From the NCBI RefSeq assembly GCF_000243275.1, contig NZ_CM001437.1, positions 276,312-340,311 of the forward strand: a stretch of 64,000 nucleotides of DNA, written 5' to 3'. Both the position numbers and the translations under genes were made by a program. The notes beneath the pieces are model-generated. The model saw only the letters and a list, made by a program, of their open reading frames with translations. It was not told where the DNA came from and made no database searches. Of this stretch, positions 34,708-42,965 are shown piece by piece (position 1 is the first letter of the stretch; each line of letters opens with the position of its first letter). Source of the stretch: Myroides odoratus DSM 2801 (GTDB lineage: Bacteria; Bacteroidota; Bacteroidia; Flavobacteriales; Flavobacteriaceae).

Positions 34708-35253
34708 TTAATTATCTTCTTCATTGTAGTACCTCATTTCTTTTCTATAGTCAATGATATCCTTAACCAATATTTCATTGAGTTTCATTCTTGCGTTTCC
34801 ATTCTTTAACTCTACTAAATGATAGGTTGAGATAGTATGAAATTTATATTCAAGTGCATATTCGCCATCCAAAGTTAACTCATAAACTCCTCCTTCATTT
34901 ACTTTCCACGCCCCTTTTTCCATTGATAAAACACCATTACCACAATCATATAATTCAGTTAAATCATTAAAAATAATTTCACCTGTATTTTTGAATTCTA
35001 CTGTAAAAAGAAAAAGTCTGTTTTCTGGCTTTTCAGTTAATAATTCGAACCCTTTAGCTAAGAAGTTATTTAAAAAAACCACATAATATTTTCCAACTAT
35101 TCTATCTGAGCGCTCATTTTTAACAGGCTCCAACGATTCTGTTTGTATTTCAATCTTCTCTTTTTCTATTATTTTGACTTTGGAATCATTTTTAGTGCAA
35201 CTGTATAAAAAAATTATAAACGGGAGTGCTAATATTTTTAGGTTGATTTTCAT
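34708..35253 (-). CDS. Lipoprotein of unknown function
   Basis: This is a lipoprotein of 181 residues. The ATG at 35253 gives MKINLKILALPFIIFLYSC with the cysteine at residue 19. The mature part contains SDRIVGKYYVVFLNN, ILFNDLTELYD-like strands (GEIIFNDLTELYDCGNGVLS) and YALEYKFHTIST, a lipocalin-like strand pattern. The family is not recognised. It ends 57 bp before the next minus-strand gene and may share its transcript. Confidence 0.68.
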   Translation of the reverse strand: MKINLKILALPFIIFLYSCTKNDSKVKIIEKEKIEIQTESLEPVKNERSDRIVGKYYVVFLNNFLAKGFELLTEKPENRLFLFTVEFKNTGEIIFNDLTELYDCGNGVLSMEKGAWKVNEGGVYELTLDGEYALEYKFHTISTYHLVELKNGNARMKLNEILVKDIIDYRKEMRYYNEEDN

Positions 35254-35427
35254 ATTTAAACTAAAAGACAATATTATGAACTGATTACTACTCCTGCTGA
35301 TTGAAACGCATTAAAAAAGGAGTTATAACTACTAATTTAATAAATTATATTGGCTTTTATAGCTTCAATTTTTACTAAACGAGTCATTTGCAAAATATAG
35401 GTTAGCAACTTGTTGTATCAAAATAAA

Positions 35428-35510
35428 GAAGCACTCTAAAAAAAAGAGTGCTCCTGGGCTAATAATTATCTGTTGGGTTTAAAATCCTACAGCAGGATTA
35501 TCGAAAAAAA
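35428..35510. repeat. Dispersed non-coding repeat, copy Y (hairpin plus CAGCAGG tail)
   Basis: AAGCACTCT / AGAGTGCT hairpin around an A-run, then GGGCTA, CTGTTGGG and AATCCTACAGCAGGATT. Same order of blocks as the element at 5412-5490. In this copy the tail forms its own hairpin (AATCCT / AGGATT). Confidence 0.4.
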
Positions 35511-36133
35511 TTTTATTCTTGTCATACGATCAAAAAGCGATTGAAATGCATGCCTCATACATTCGCTTTTTTCTCTGGCTATAAATTTAGATTTAGTCTC
35601 GGATGAACTATACTGTGTGTTACTATTCTTACAAACAAAAATAAAAACATCTCTATCGAATCAATGTGTATAATCACGAATAAAACAGTTATAAAAACCC
35701 ATGCATTCAATACTTTAAAAAAAGGAATACTTATTCTGGATGTTTATTGAATAGATGATTTCATTGGATTTTTTGATTCTATTATTCTTTGCTTTTAAAG
35801 ATTGGCATAATTCATTAATTATCACTAAAAACTTATGGGACTACTATCTTCCTCAATGAGGATCATCTCAAAAGAATGGTTGGAAACTTAAAACGTGGGA
35901 TGGCTTATCACAAGATTGAAAGAGAATCATAAACAACGACGAAGTACGTCAGTCGACATAACGCTAAAATGCGCGTTGTGACTGACGTACTTCTTGATCG
36001 ATTTAATTTGTCTGTATTGGAATTTTTAGATAATCATCCTTATCCTCCTTGTTTTTTAAGAGGTTGGTTGCCCGCATCTTTGCTTATTTCATCTGCTATA
36101 CCATACGCTCTAAAACTCCTTTCCTCTGTGTTT
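35511..36133. other. Long intergenic region with a strong hairpin (35941-35993)
   Basis: GAAGTACGTCAGTC (35941-35954) pairs perfectly with GACTGACGTACTTC (35980-35993), and inside it AACGC pairs with GCGTT. No T-run follows on either strand. It lies about 140 bp beyond the stop of the ECF gene at 36134. The open frame at 36049-36240 looks like a shadow of that gene. Nothing else is recognised. Confidence 0.5.
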
Positions 36134-36697
36134 TTACTTGTTTAAAACGACTTCATTGTAAATGTCTTTCAGCCGTTTGCGAAGATGTTTTACTGCATAG
36201 TGTTTTCTGGAAAGTAAAGTGTTTTCGGGTACACCGGTAGTTCGCGAAACTTCTTTTATCGAAATACCTTCAAACTCCGTCCATTCAAAAATGTTTCTTT
36301 GTTCGATGGGAAGCTCCAAAAGGGCCTCACTTAATTCCTCCCAAACCATAGCCCATATATAGCTTTGTTCGGGATCGTCAAAATCATTTTCTTTGGGAAA
36401 CAAAGCATACTTTTCAATCAAAAAACCATCTTGATCATACCAATAGAACGGAATAAGTTTTTTCTTTTTATTCTTGTTGATGATGGTGTTTTTTGCCACC
36501 CGATACAACCAACTCGATACCAACTCTATTGGGTTGTGTGTACCCTCCATAGCTTTGAGAAATTGATAAAAAACATCTTGCAGTATGTCTTCAGCATCTT
36601 CATCATTGGCTACTCGGCCTTTAATGAAATTGCGGATTCGAGGCAGGTTTTCTTTTACCTGTTGCTCTATCTGTTGATGATGTTTATCTTTACTCAT
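36134..36697 (-). CDS. ECF-type sigma factor
   Basis: This sigma factor of 187 residues starts from ATG 36697 (MSKDKHHQQIEQQ); an upstream in-frame ATG at 36763 would lie deep inside the preceding gene. Region 2 is at about residues 15-85 (LPRIRNFIKGRVANDEDAED, ILQDVFYQFLKAMEG, SWLYRVAKNTIINKNKKKK). Region 4 is at about 125-180 (LLELPIEQRNIFEWTEFEGI, IKEVSRTTGVPENTLLSRKH). It overlaps the end of the membrane-protein gene by 8 bp. That gene may be its anti-sigma partner. Confidence 0.92.
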   Translation of the reverse strand: MSKDKHHQQIEQQVKENLPRIRNFIKGRVANDEDAEDILQDVFYQFLKAMEGTHNPIELVSSWLYRVAKNTIINKNKKKKLIPFYWYDQDGFLIEKYALFPKENDFDDPEQSYIWAMVWEELSEALLELPIEQRNIFEWTEFEGISIKEVSRTTGVPENTLLSRKHYAVKHLRKRLKDIYNEVVLNK

Positions 36698-37106
36698 TTC
36701 CAGCTGTATCGTTTTCATCTTTAGTAAAAGCAGAATCAAACGCATGTGGAGTATGAAAACCAAAACCGCGATTAAACCCTCTTTTCTTAAACCATTCTCG
36801 TCTTTCTTGAAAAGACATCTTCATCCATTTTTCGCGTTTTAGATCTGCGTGTCTTCCAAAACCACGATGTTCAGAAGAACCTCCTCCTCCTCTTCGAAAT
36901 TCCTTTCCCGAAAAAAGTAACCTTGCTAATACAAAAAGCCCAATCGCTTGCCAAAAATCAATCGTTGTTAATCCGAAAATACTCGGCATAAGCCAGTTCC
37001 AAAGGAGCATCAAAGCGGTTCCAAATAATGCTAATGCAACTACCATAAAGGCGAAAAACTTAATGAATCGGTATTTCGCTTTCGACTTACAAAATGTCTT
37101 TCTCAT
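36690..37106 (-). CDS. Two-helix membrane protein, possible partner of the ECF factor
   Basis: This protein has 138 residues with two membrane helices (about 15-38, FFAFMVVALALFGTALMLLW, and about 47-65, FWQAIGLFVLARLLFSG). A basic, glycine-rich cytoplasmic or periplasmic tail follows (FRRGGGGSSEHRGFGRHADL, then LKREKWMKMSFQERREWFKK). The tail's KREKWMKMSFQERREWFKKR resembles the helical metal-sensor repeats of CpxP/Spy-like proteins, but it is short. It is the first gene of a two-gene operon, overlapping the ECF gene by 8 bp, so an anti-sigma role is a fair guess. Confidence 0.75.
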   Translation of the reverse strand: MRKTFCKSKAKYRFIKFFAFMVVALALFGTALMLLWNWLMPSIFGLTTIDFWQAIGLFVLARLLFSGKEFRRGGGGSSEHRGFGRHADLKREKWMKMSFQERREWFKKRGFNRGFGFHTPHAFDSAFTKDENDTAGNE

Positions 37107-37566
37107 TTTTTAATTTCTTTAATTAAACAATTAGTGTCCTATATAGGAAGACAATTGAGCATCAAAAATATTGTATGGAAATTGTTTTTTGTGAGATTGG
37201 TGAAGTTTGTAAGGCGATGAGGAGGTGAGGAGGTGAGATTTGTAAGGTTTTTGAGGTTTGTTTTTTATCAAGTCGTGAAGTTGTATGATTTATCAATTAG
37301 AGAAAAATAATCTTTAAACGTTATGTCCGCATCGCATCGGTCACTCCTGTATGTGGAGGTTTGTGAGGTTTTACAGTTCACTGTAAACCGTTAACCATAT
37401 AGGATGCGACCCTTCGTGCCCTCAGGGAGACATACGAATCGGACAAACGCAGTGGAGAATCTCACCCCCCTCATCGTCTCACCCCCCTCATCGTCTCACC
37501 CCCTCATCGTCTCACCCCCTCATCGTCTCACCCCCTCACCTTCTCACAAATCTCCCCCATCCACTA
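37107..37566. repeat. Repeat-rich gap: GAGGTGAG tract, diverged repeat copy, inverted repeats and CTCACCCCCTCATCGT tandem
   Basis: 37197-37262 is a GAGGTGAG / GGTTTG tract, the reverse complement type of the CTCACC tract. 37270-37300 (GTGAAGTTGT ... TTTATC ... TTAG) resembles part of the repeat at 25133. GCATCGCATCG (37330) faces GGATGCGAC (37402), and GTTAACCATA / CAGTTCACTG motifs lie between. 37465-37545 is a tandem of CTCATCGTCTCACCCC-type units. No gene. The atpB stop is at 37567. Confidence 0.6.
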
Positions 37567-38613
37567 CTAGTGTTCTTCTACAGCTTGACCAATAAATAAA
37601 GCGGATAAAATCGTAAAAATATACGCCTGCAGAAAAGCGGCGAGTATCTTAATGATATAAATAAACAAGGTTAACAACAAGGAAATACTAATGCTACCAC
37701 CTACGGTAAATTCCTCATTCAAAAGAAAGATAATCGCGATCAATCCCATGATAACGGTATGACCTGCTACATTATTTGCATACAATCGAATCATGAGGGA
37801 AAGTCCTTTGGTAAAAATTCCCAATACCTCAATTGGCAATAAGATTAACCGAACAGGATACGGAACACCTGGCATCCAAAATATATGTTGCCAATAGGAT
37901 TTGTTTCCATTTATATTGACAAGAATTAAGGTCAGAAGTGCCAAACAGAACGTTACACTAATATTCCCTGTAATATTGAACCCAAAAGGAGTTAATCCCA
38001 GTATATTGACTATCCAAATTAAAAAAAACACAGATAATAGAAAAGGCATAAATTGTTTGTATTTAGTGCCTATATTAGGTTTGGCGATTTCATCTCTTAC
38101 ATATAGAATCAACGGTTCCAATAATCGACCAATTCCACTGGGTACTTTAGTAGGATTCTTTTTATAACTCTTTGCTAATTGGGTAAAAACAACAAACATC
38201 AACAGTGCAATAAAGAGCAATCCTACCACACTTTTAGTGATGGAAAAATCGAAAGGTTGTACAAGATTTCCATCAACTATTATTTTCTGTCCTGCTGCGT
38301 CGGTTCTATAAATTTTGTTGTGGTCTAATCGATAGTAATGCTCCCCATGTTGTGCTAGTTGATCTCCCTCAATAAAAGCGGAAGAAGAGAATATTCTCAC
38401 CCCCTGATCAACCAATATAACAGGCAAAGGAAACCCATAGGTTTTATTCTTTTCTTCATCTTTAAACAACGTAAAATAGTAATCATCAAGTAAATGATGT
38501 TCTATCTTTTCTTTTATTTTTAAGCTTTTACTACTAGCTTGTTCTGCTTGTGCATAGGTTTGAAATGAAAAAGACAAGAGTAAAACAAATAGTAATTGTG
38601 AAAGATATTTCAT
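37567..38613 (-). CDS. atpB: F0F1 ATP synthase subunit a
   Basis: This is the membrane channel subunit of ATP synthase, which passes ions to the c-ring. It has 348 residues, long as in other Bacteroidota because of an N-terminal signal peptide (ends TYAQA) and a periplasmic segment (about 25-125). Membrane segments start at VVGLLFIALLMFVVF. The conserved stretch LSLMIRLYANNVAGH carries the essential arginine, and AAFLQAYIFTILSALFIG is the last helix. Normally atpE, atpF and the other F-ATPase genes follow; here the next 460 bp are repeats and then an unrelated operon, so this copy stands alone. Confidence 0.95.
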   Translation of the reverse strand: MKYLSQLLFVLLLSFSFQTYAQAEQASSKSLKIKEKIEHHLLDDYYFTLFKDEEKNKTYGFPLPVILVDQGVRIFSSSAFIEGDQLAQHGEHYYRLDHNKIYRTDAAGQKIIVDGNLVQPFDFSITKSVVGLLFIALLMFVVFTQLAKSYKKNPTKVPSGIGRLLEPLILYVRDEIAKPNIGTKYKQFMPFLLSVFFLIWIVNILGLTPFGFNITGNISVTFCLALLTLILVNINGNKSYWQHIFWMPGVPYPVRLILLPIEVLGIFTKGLSLMIRLYANNVAGHTVIMGLIAIIFLLNEEFTVGGSISISLLLTLFIYIIKILAAFLQAYIFTILSALFIGQAVEEH

Positions 38614-38733
38614 TCGATAAATAAATTAAGTTAGAGGAATATAAACTCAAAAGAGGCCTTAAGAAAGTCGTTTTCTATACATGTATCATCCATACTAAAG
38701 GCTTTAAGTATTGGTGCTATTTTTAAGTGGAGC

Positions 38734-39060
38734 TTAACTAGACACGACCTTCAGACCGATGATAGAAGCAATTAACGTAACTATAAAAAACAACCTCCAA
38801 AATGAGGTAGGATCTTTAAACACGACAATACCTAATACTACCGTTCCAACAGCACCAATGCCTGTCCAAATGGCATAAGCCGTTCCCAGTGGTAACGTTT
38901 GAGTAGCTTTAATCAAAAGTAGCATACTAATGATCATCGCTATAGTAAAACCCGTATACCACGAAACAGCAACACTACCTGTTGCAATTTTTGCCTTTCC
39001 CAAACAAAAGGTATATCCTACTTCAAATAAGCCCGCGATAATTAGAATAATCCAGTTCAT
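38734..39060 (-). CDS. Small multidrug resistance (SMR) transporter, Gdx/SugE-like
   Basis: This four-helix inner-membrane exporter of 108 residues has the standard SMR length. Helix 1 is MNWIILIIAGLFEVGYTFCL with the essential glutamate in GLFEV. Helix 3 is LPLGTAYAIWTGIGAVGTVV, a family signature. The Gdx/SugE branch exports guanidinium, the others export quaternary ammonium compounds; I cannot separate these by eye. No guanidine riboswitch motif is seen upstream, and a TACCTTTA promoter-like box lies about 25 bp before the start. Confidence 0.9.
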   Translation of the reverse strand: MNWIILIIAGLFEVGYTFCLGKAKIATGSVAVSWYTGFTIAMIISMLLLIKATQTLPLGTAYAIWTGIGAVGTVVLGIVVFKDPTSFWRLFFIVTLIASIIGLKVVSS

Positions 39061-39142
39061 TTTTTATTAGATTTTTATTTTTTGTAAAGGTAGAGGGCTT
39101 TATTTACTTAAAATTTATCACAGGATAAGTAATTATTTTAGT

Positions 39143-39304
39143 GGACAATGGACGGTTTATGGTGGACGGTTAACAGTGGACAGTGAATAGCTCTCACCTC
39201 CTCAACCCCTCACCAATCTCACCAATCTCACCAATCTCACCCCCCTCACCTCCTCAACCCCTCAACCCCTCAACCCCTCAACCCCTCACCAATCTCACCG
39301 CCTC
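39143..39304. repeat. Pyrimidine-rich CTCACC/CTCAACC tandem tract with GGACGGTTAACAGTGGACAGTG leader
   Basis: GTGGACGGTTAAC and GTGGACAGTGAA motifs are followed by many CTCACCAAT, CTCACC and CTCAACCC units. The same family occurs at 25231-25280, 25915-26101 and 37438-37555. It lies in a gap between divergent genes. Confidence 0.7.
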
Positions 39305-39385
39305 CATTGTTATTGTTCGGTAATACGACAGCCTTTCCTAGCGTTCATCCCCACTTTTTTGTACTTTCGCGCAAATAACCCCATC

Positions 39386-40015
39386 ATGAGAAATAAAATC
39401 ATCCTCGACCAATTACGCGCCAAAGAAAAACAAATGGAACAACTGGTTTGTAACAGCATCGAACGAACAGGAAATAGCGTACAAAAGGAATTTTACCAAC
39501 AATGGAAAAACCACAATCGAGAGGAAGCGGTAGAAACCATGTTTTATGAGTTAAGACAGAATGTGGCGGACTATTGGTTAAACGAAAAGTACACCAAAGA
39601 TTCAACCGCAGCGTTCAATCTATTGTATTTAGAACAGGATGGACTCTATGGGGGTGAGTTTACTTCTTTTGCGATCGACTTTCGCTATCCGTCAAAGAAA
39701 TTACCTCAATTTGAGGTAATGGATGATCGATTTCATTATATAGAAAACAGGAATAATCTACCTGCTTGTGTGATTCCTCTATTGGATGTTTTAACGCAAG
39801 AGATTCAAGGAAAAGAGTATGATTTTGAAGAGTGGGATGATGTCATGGATCTGTATAATCTCTTTGAAACTACTGCGTATATCGACACCCATCAAACGTT
39901 TTTACTCGCCCATCAGGAGGACCTTTTCCAATCCTTACCCATCCAAAAACCTTTTTATGTTGCGGTGGGTGAACACGATGCAGGCGCTCCTCAATTGATC
40001 TACGTCATGGAATAA
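39386..40015 (+). CDS. Hypothetical cytoplasmic protein
   Basis: This protein has 209 residues from ATG 39386 (MRNKIILDQLRAKEKQMEQL). A TACTTTCG box at 39361-39368 places the transcript start near 39375, which rules out the upstream TTG at 39359. It is charged and helical at the N-terminus, with DGLYGGEFTSFAIDFRYPSK, EWDDVMDLYNLFETTAYI and PIQKPFYVAVGEHDAGAP. I do not recognise the family; the pattern resembles uncharacterised immunity-like or DUF proteins. It stands alone after a CTCACC tract. Confidence 0.68.
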   Translation: MRNKIILDQLRAKEKQMEQLVCNSIERTGNSVQKEFYQQWKNHNREEAVETMFYELRQNVADYWLNEKYTKDSTAAFNLLYLEQDGLYGGEFTSFAIDFRYPSKKLPQFEVMDDRFHYIENRNNLPACVIPLLDVLTQEIQGKEYDFEEWDDVMDLYNLFETTAYIDTHQTFLLAHQEDLFQSLPIQKPFYVAVGEHDAGAPQLIYVME

Positions 40016-40171
40016 AATACACAGTTGCGAGGCTCTATTAGCACAGATTATTTTCCGTTGCTCTGGGTAATAAGGAAGTTAGGAAAATATCCTTCAATAC
40101 ATCATTTACTAAAAAAGAATACTACAAAATATTTATCTTAGCTATAACCAATGCATTAACCCAATCAAATC

Positions 40172-40528
40172 ATGCCCAAAAAGGAGATATTTATTTTATC
40201 TGGATTTGTACTGCTCAAATTTATCTTGTAGTATTTTCTTATCCATCCAGACTATGATTTGCAGCGGGATGAGTACCTACACTTAGATCAAGCGAATCAT
40301 TTAGCCCTAGGGTATATGTCAATTCCACCCGTAACTTCTTGGTTTTCTTTGCTAATTAAACTACTTGGAAATACGGTCTTTTGGGTTAAGTTTTTTCCAG
40401 CACTTTTTGGTGCTTTGACCATTGTTGTGGTATGGCAAACCATTCACGTATTGAAAGGAAATTTGTATGCTAAGATTTTAGGAGCCTATTACCTTGTACA
40501 TACTCGAAATTACAAGGCTAAATTTTAA
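40172..40528 (+). pseudogene. Truncated glycosyltransferase family 39 (ArnT/PMT-like) gene with an early nonsense codon
   Basis: From ATG 40172 the frame reads MPKKEIFILSGFVLLKFIL, then TAG at 40229-40231, then YFLIHPDYDLQRDEYLHLDQ, ANHLALGYMSIPPVTSW and FWVKFFPALFGALTIVVVW, ending soon after. The QRDEYLHLDQANHLA-x-GY motif is the acidic loop of dolichyl-phosphate-mannose-type glycosyltransferases, which have about 500 residues; only about 118 codons remain. TAG probably replaced CAG. The 3' end runs into unrelated sequence (VHTRNYKAKF). The gene is dead, with both a nonsense mutation and a large deletion. Confidence 0.8.
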
Positions 40529-40551
40529 TAAAAAAAACACAATTCCTTAAA

Positions 40552-40605
40552 TAGAATTATTCTAAAATATAATTACATTTGCGGTGATTAAATAGAACTA
40601 TTCTA
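40552..40605 (+). promoter_or_regulatory. Iron-type operator palindromes flanking a TACATTTG promoter box
   Basis: TAGAATTATTCTA (40552-40564) and TAGAACTATTCTA (40593-40605) are near-identical palindromes. TACATTTG (40574-40581) between them is a perfect TAnnTTTG box, so one palindrome lies in the -33 to -7 region and the other at about +5 to +17. A repressor on both would silence the TonB-receptor operon. Fur is the likely candidate because the operon looks like iron uptake. Confidence 0.65.
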
Positions 40606-40622
40606 AATAAATACCGTGTTTT

Positions 40623-42962
40623 ATGCTACTATCCCTAAAGAATGCCAAATTAAGTATTTTATTTTTTGGGCTTATTCTGTATTTTTTCCCAACTACCCTA
40701 GTTGCACAAGAGGTGACTGTTAAAGTTACCAATGCAGAATTAAAAGCAGTGAATCAAGCCATCATTTCAATTAATGGAGAAAATAAAGGCGTAACAAATA
40801 CAAGTGGAGAGTTAGTTTTAGATTGGACTCCCTATCAGGATGCTACTCTATTAATTACAGCAAATGGTTATCAGGAACAAATTCTAACGGTTTTAAAATC
40901 AGAATTAAAAGCCATTTTACCCATACAATTACAAGCTGCTGAACAGGCTTTAAATGAAATTATCATCACTGCAGGTCGACGTGCAGAAAATATAGCCACC
41001 ATCCCTTCTTCTGTTACGATCATCAACCAAAAAGAAATGGAAAAACAGATGAGCGTAACGACTGATATCGCTATGATTTTAAGTAATCTAGTTCCAGGAT
41101 TAGGAAGTGCTACGAATAAGGGGACTTCTTCTGGACAAACATTAAGAGGGAGACCACTACTTGTTTTAATAGATGGTATTCCACAATCAACCCCATTAAT
41201 GAATGGTGCCAGAGATATTCGTTCAATTGCTCCCTTTGCGATTGAAAGAGTGGAAGTCATCAAAGGAGCTACAGCTATTTACGGTAATGGCTCTACAGGT
41301 GGAATCATCAACTACATCACCAAGAAAAAGCAAGGTGATCGCTCATTTGGAGGAACAACTGTTTTGGGAACTTCATTTAATCCAGCCAATAGCAGCGGTA
41401 CTTTAGGGTACAAAGTATCCCAATCTTTTGGAGGGAAGTATCAAAAATGGAATTATATCGCTGGGGCATCTTTAGATTATACAGGTGTTCAGCGTGATGG
41501 TGAAGGATTAATTGTTGGGCAAACAGATGGATTATCCAATACTTATCAAAAGAATTTATTTGCACAGATTACCTATGAAATCAATGAAAATTCTGCTATT
41601 CGCGCTTTTTACAATGGATATTCTAGTACGCAACATGCAAGATACATCAGTAAAACCGGAAAATATGGAAGCGAACCTACAATAGGTATTGCAGGAACTG
41701 ATCCAGGAGAACATGCGGGAACACCCTATAATCACAATATTATGTTGGGTTATACCCATAGTAATTTGTTTCTTGATACTCAAGTTGATTTGTCTTTCTA
41801 CCTGAATGCTTTCCGATCGATGAATCGCTATGTTGAACAAGGTACTGCTTGGTATGGTCCTGGACAAACGAGAATTAACTCCAATAAAAAGGGGATTCGC
41901 CTGAATTTTAATACTCCTTTTATTCTATTTGATAGACCTAGTGAAATAACCTATGGTATTGATTTACTAAACGATAAAACAGATCAAGACTTAACGGATG
42001 GAAGGGTTTATATTCCTACGATGAATATGGTGAATATAGCACCTTATGCCCAGTTAAAAATAGATGTATTGGATCATCTTATTTTTAAAGGCGGAATTCG
42101 ATATGAAAATGCAAATGTAGAAGTGAAAGATTTTAATACCATCGCTTCTGGACCTGATAATGAAGGTAGTATTTTTGTCCAAGGAGGTAAAATTCCTTAT
42201 AAAACAACGCTATTTAACGTTGGATTGCGCTATAATAAATACGAAGCGTTCAATCCTTTTGTCAGTTTTTCACAAGGGTTTGCAATTAATGAATTGGGGC
42301 GTATTTTAAGAAGAGCGACCGAAAGTACCTTAGGTCAATTAGAAACCGAACCTATTATTACCAATAATTACGAAATAGGGTTTTCAAGTAGATTTTCCAT
42401 TTTCAATTTTACAGGTGCTTATTACCTCAGTACCTCTAAATTAGGAGCCAATTTGGTGGATGTTAATGGATACTTAGTTGCTCAAAGAGAACCTGAACGT
42501 GTACACGGTTTTGAAGTTACTGGAGAAGCTACCTTATCTCCACAATGGACCGTTGGTGGTTCTTATGCCTATGTAGAAGGAAAAGCTAAATTTGATGACG
42601 GAAGTAAAGTTTATCTAAACGGTGGGCGTATTTCTCCGCCAAAAGCAACGGGGTTTGTCTACTATACGCCAACGGATAAATGGAGTATTCAACTTTATTG
42701 GTTGTTTTCAGGAAGCAGAAATCGCTTTGATGTCAATGAAAAAGGAAAATACAAAAACAGCGAAGGGGCAGTCAAAGATATCAGTTTATTTAACTTAGCA
42801 ACAACCTATACCCTCAACAAAGCTTGGAAAGCGAGTATGGGTGTAGAAAACATATTCAATAAAACCTACTATCCTGTTGTAAGTCAATATCGCGCTTTAG
42901 ATGCAGATTACATTCGTGGTAATGGAATGCAAGCTACTATAAGTTTACAATATAATTTTTAA
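40623..42962 (+). CDS. TonB-dependent siderophore receptor
   Basis: This outer-membrane receptor of 779 residues probably takes up ferric siderophores. A signal peptide ends at TTLVAQ. A carboxypeptidase-like domain follows (about 30-115), then the plug (about 125-240: EIIITAGRRAENIATIPSSV, GQTLRGRPLLVLIDGIPQST, FAIERVEVIKGATAIYGNGS, GGIINYITKK) and the barrel to the last residue F. The C-terminal part GVENIFNKTYYPVVSQYR is typical of the siderophore receptor group. It lies three bases before a PepSY gene, behind two iron-type palindromes. Confidence 0.94.
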   Translation: MLLSLKNAKLSILFFGLILYFFPTTLVAQEVTVKVTNAELKAVNQAIISINGENKGVTNTSGELVLDWTPYQDATLLITANGYQEQILTVLKSELKAILPIQLQAAEQALNEIIITAGRRAENIATIPSSVTIINQKEMEKQMSVTTDIAMILSNLVPGLGSATNKGTSSGQTLRGRPLLVLIDGIPQSTPLMNGARDIRSIAPFAIERVEVIKGATAIYGNGSTGGIINYITKKKQGDRSFGGTTVLGTSFNPANSSGTLGYKVSQSFGGKYQKWNYIAGASLDYTGVQRDGEGLIVGQTDGLSNTYQKNLFAQITYEINENSAIRAFYNGYSSTQHARYISKTGKYGSEPTIGIAGTDPGEHAGTPYNHNIMLGYTHSNLFLDTQVDLSFYLNAFRSMNRYVEQGTAWYGPGQTRINSNKKGIRLNFNTPFILFDRPSEITYGIDLLNDKTDQDLTDGRVYIPTMNMVNIAPYAQLKIDVLDHLIFKGGIRYENANVEVKDFNTIASGPDNEGSIFVQGGKIPYKTTLFNVGLRYNKYEAFNPFVSFSQGFAINELGRILRRATESTLGQLETEPIITNNYEIGFSSRFSIFNFTGAYYLSTSKLGANLVDVNGYLVAQREPERVHGFEVTGEATLSPQWTVGGSYAYVEGKAKFDDGSKVYLNGGRISPPKATGFVYYTPTDKWSIQLYWLFSGSRNRFDVNEKGKYKNSEGAVKDISLFNLATTYTLNKAWKASMGVENIFNKTYYPVVSQYRALDADYIRGNGMQATISLQYNF

Positions 42963-42965
42963 TCC

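Noticed and set aside
36049..36240. A 63-codon plus-strand frame with cysteines and aromatic residues.
   Set aside because: It overlaps the ECF gene on the other strand and has the composition of an antisense shadow.
38734..39130. Possible guanidine riboswitch before the SMR transporter gene.
   Set aside because: No ACGR-type or other guanidine-binding motif is visible in the short upstream region.
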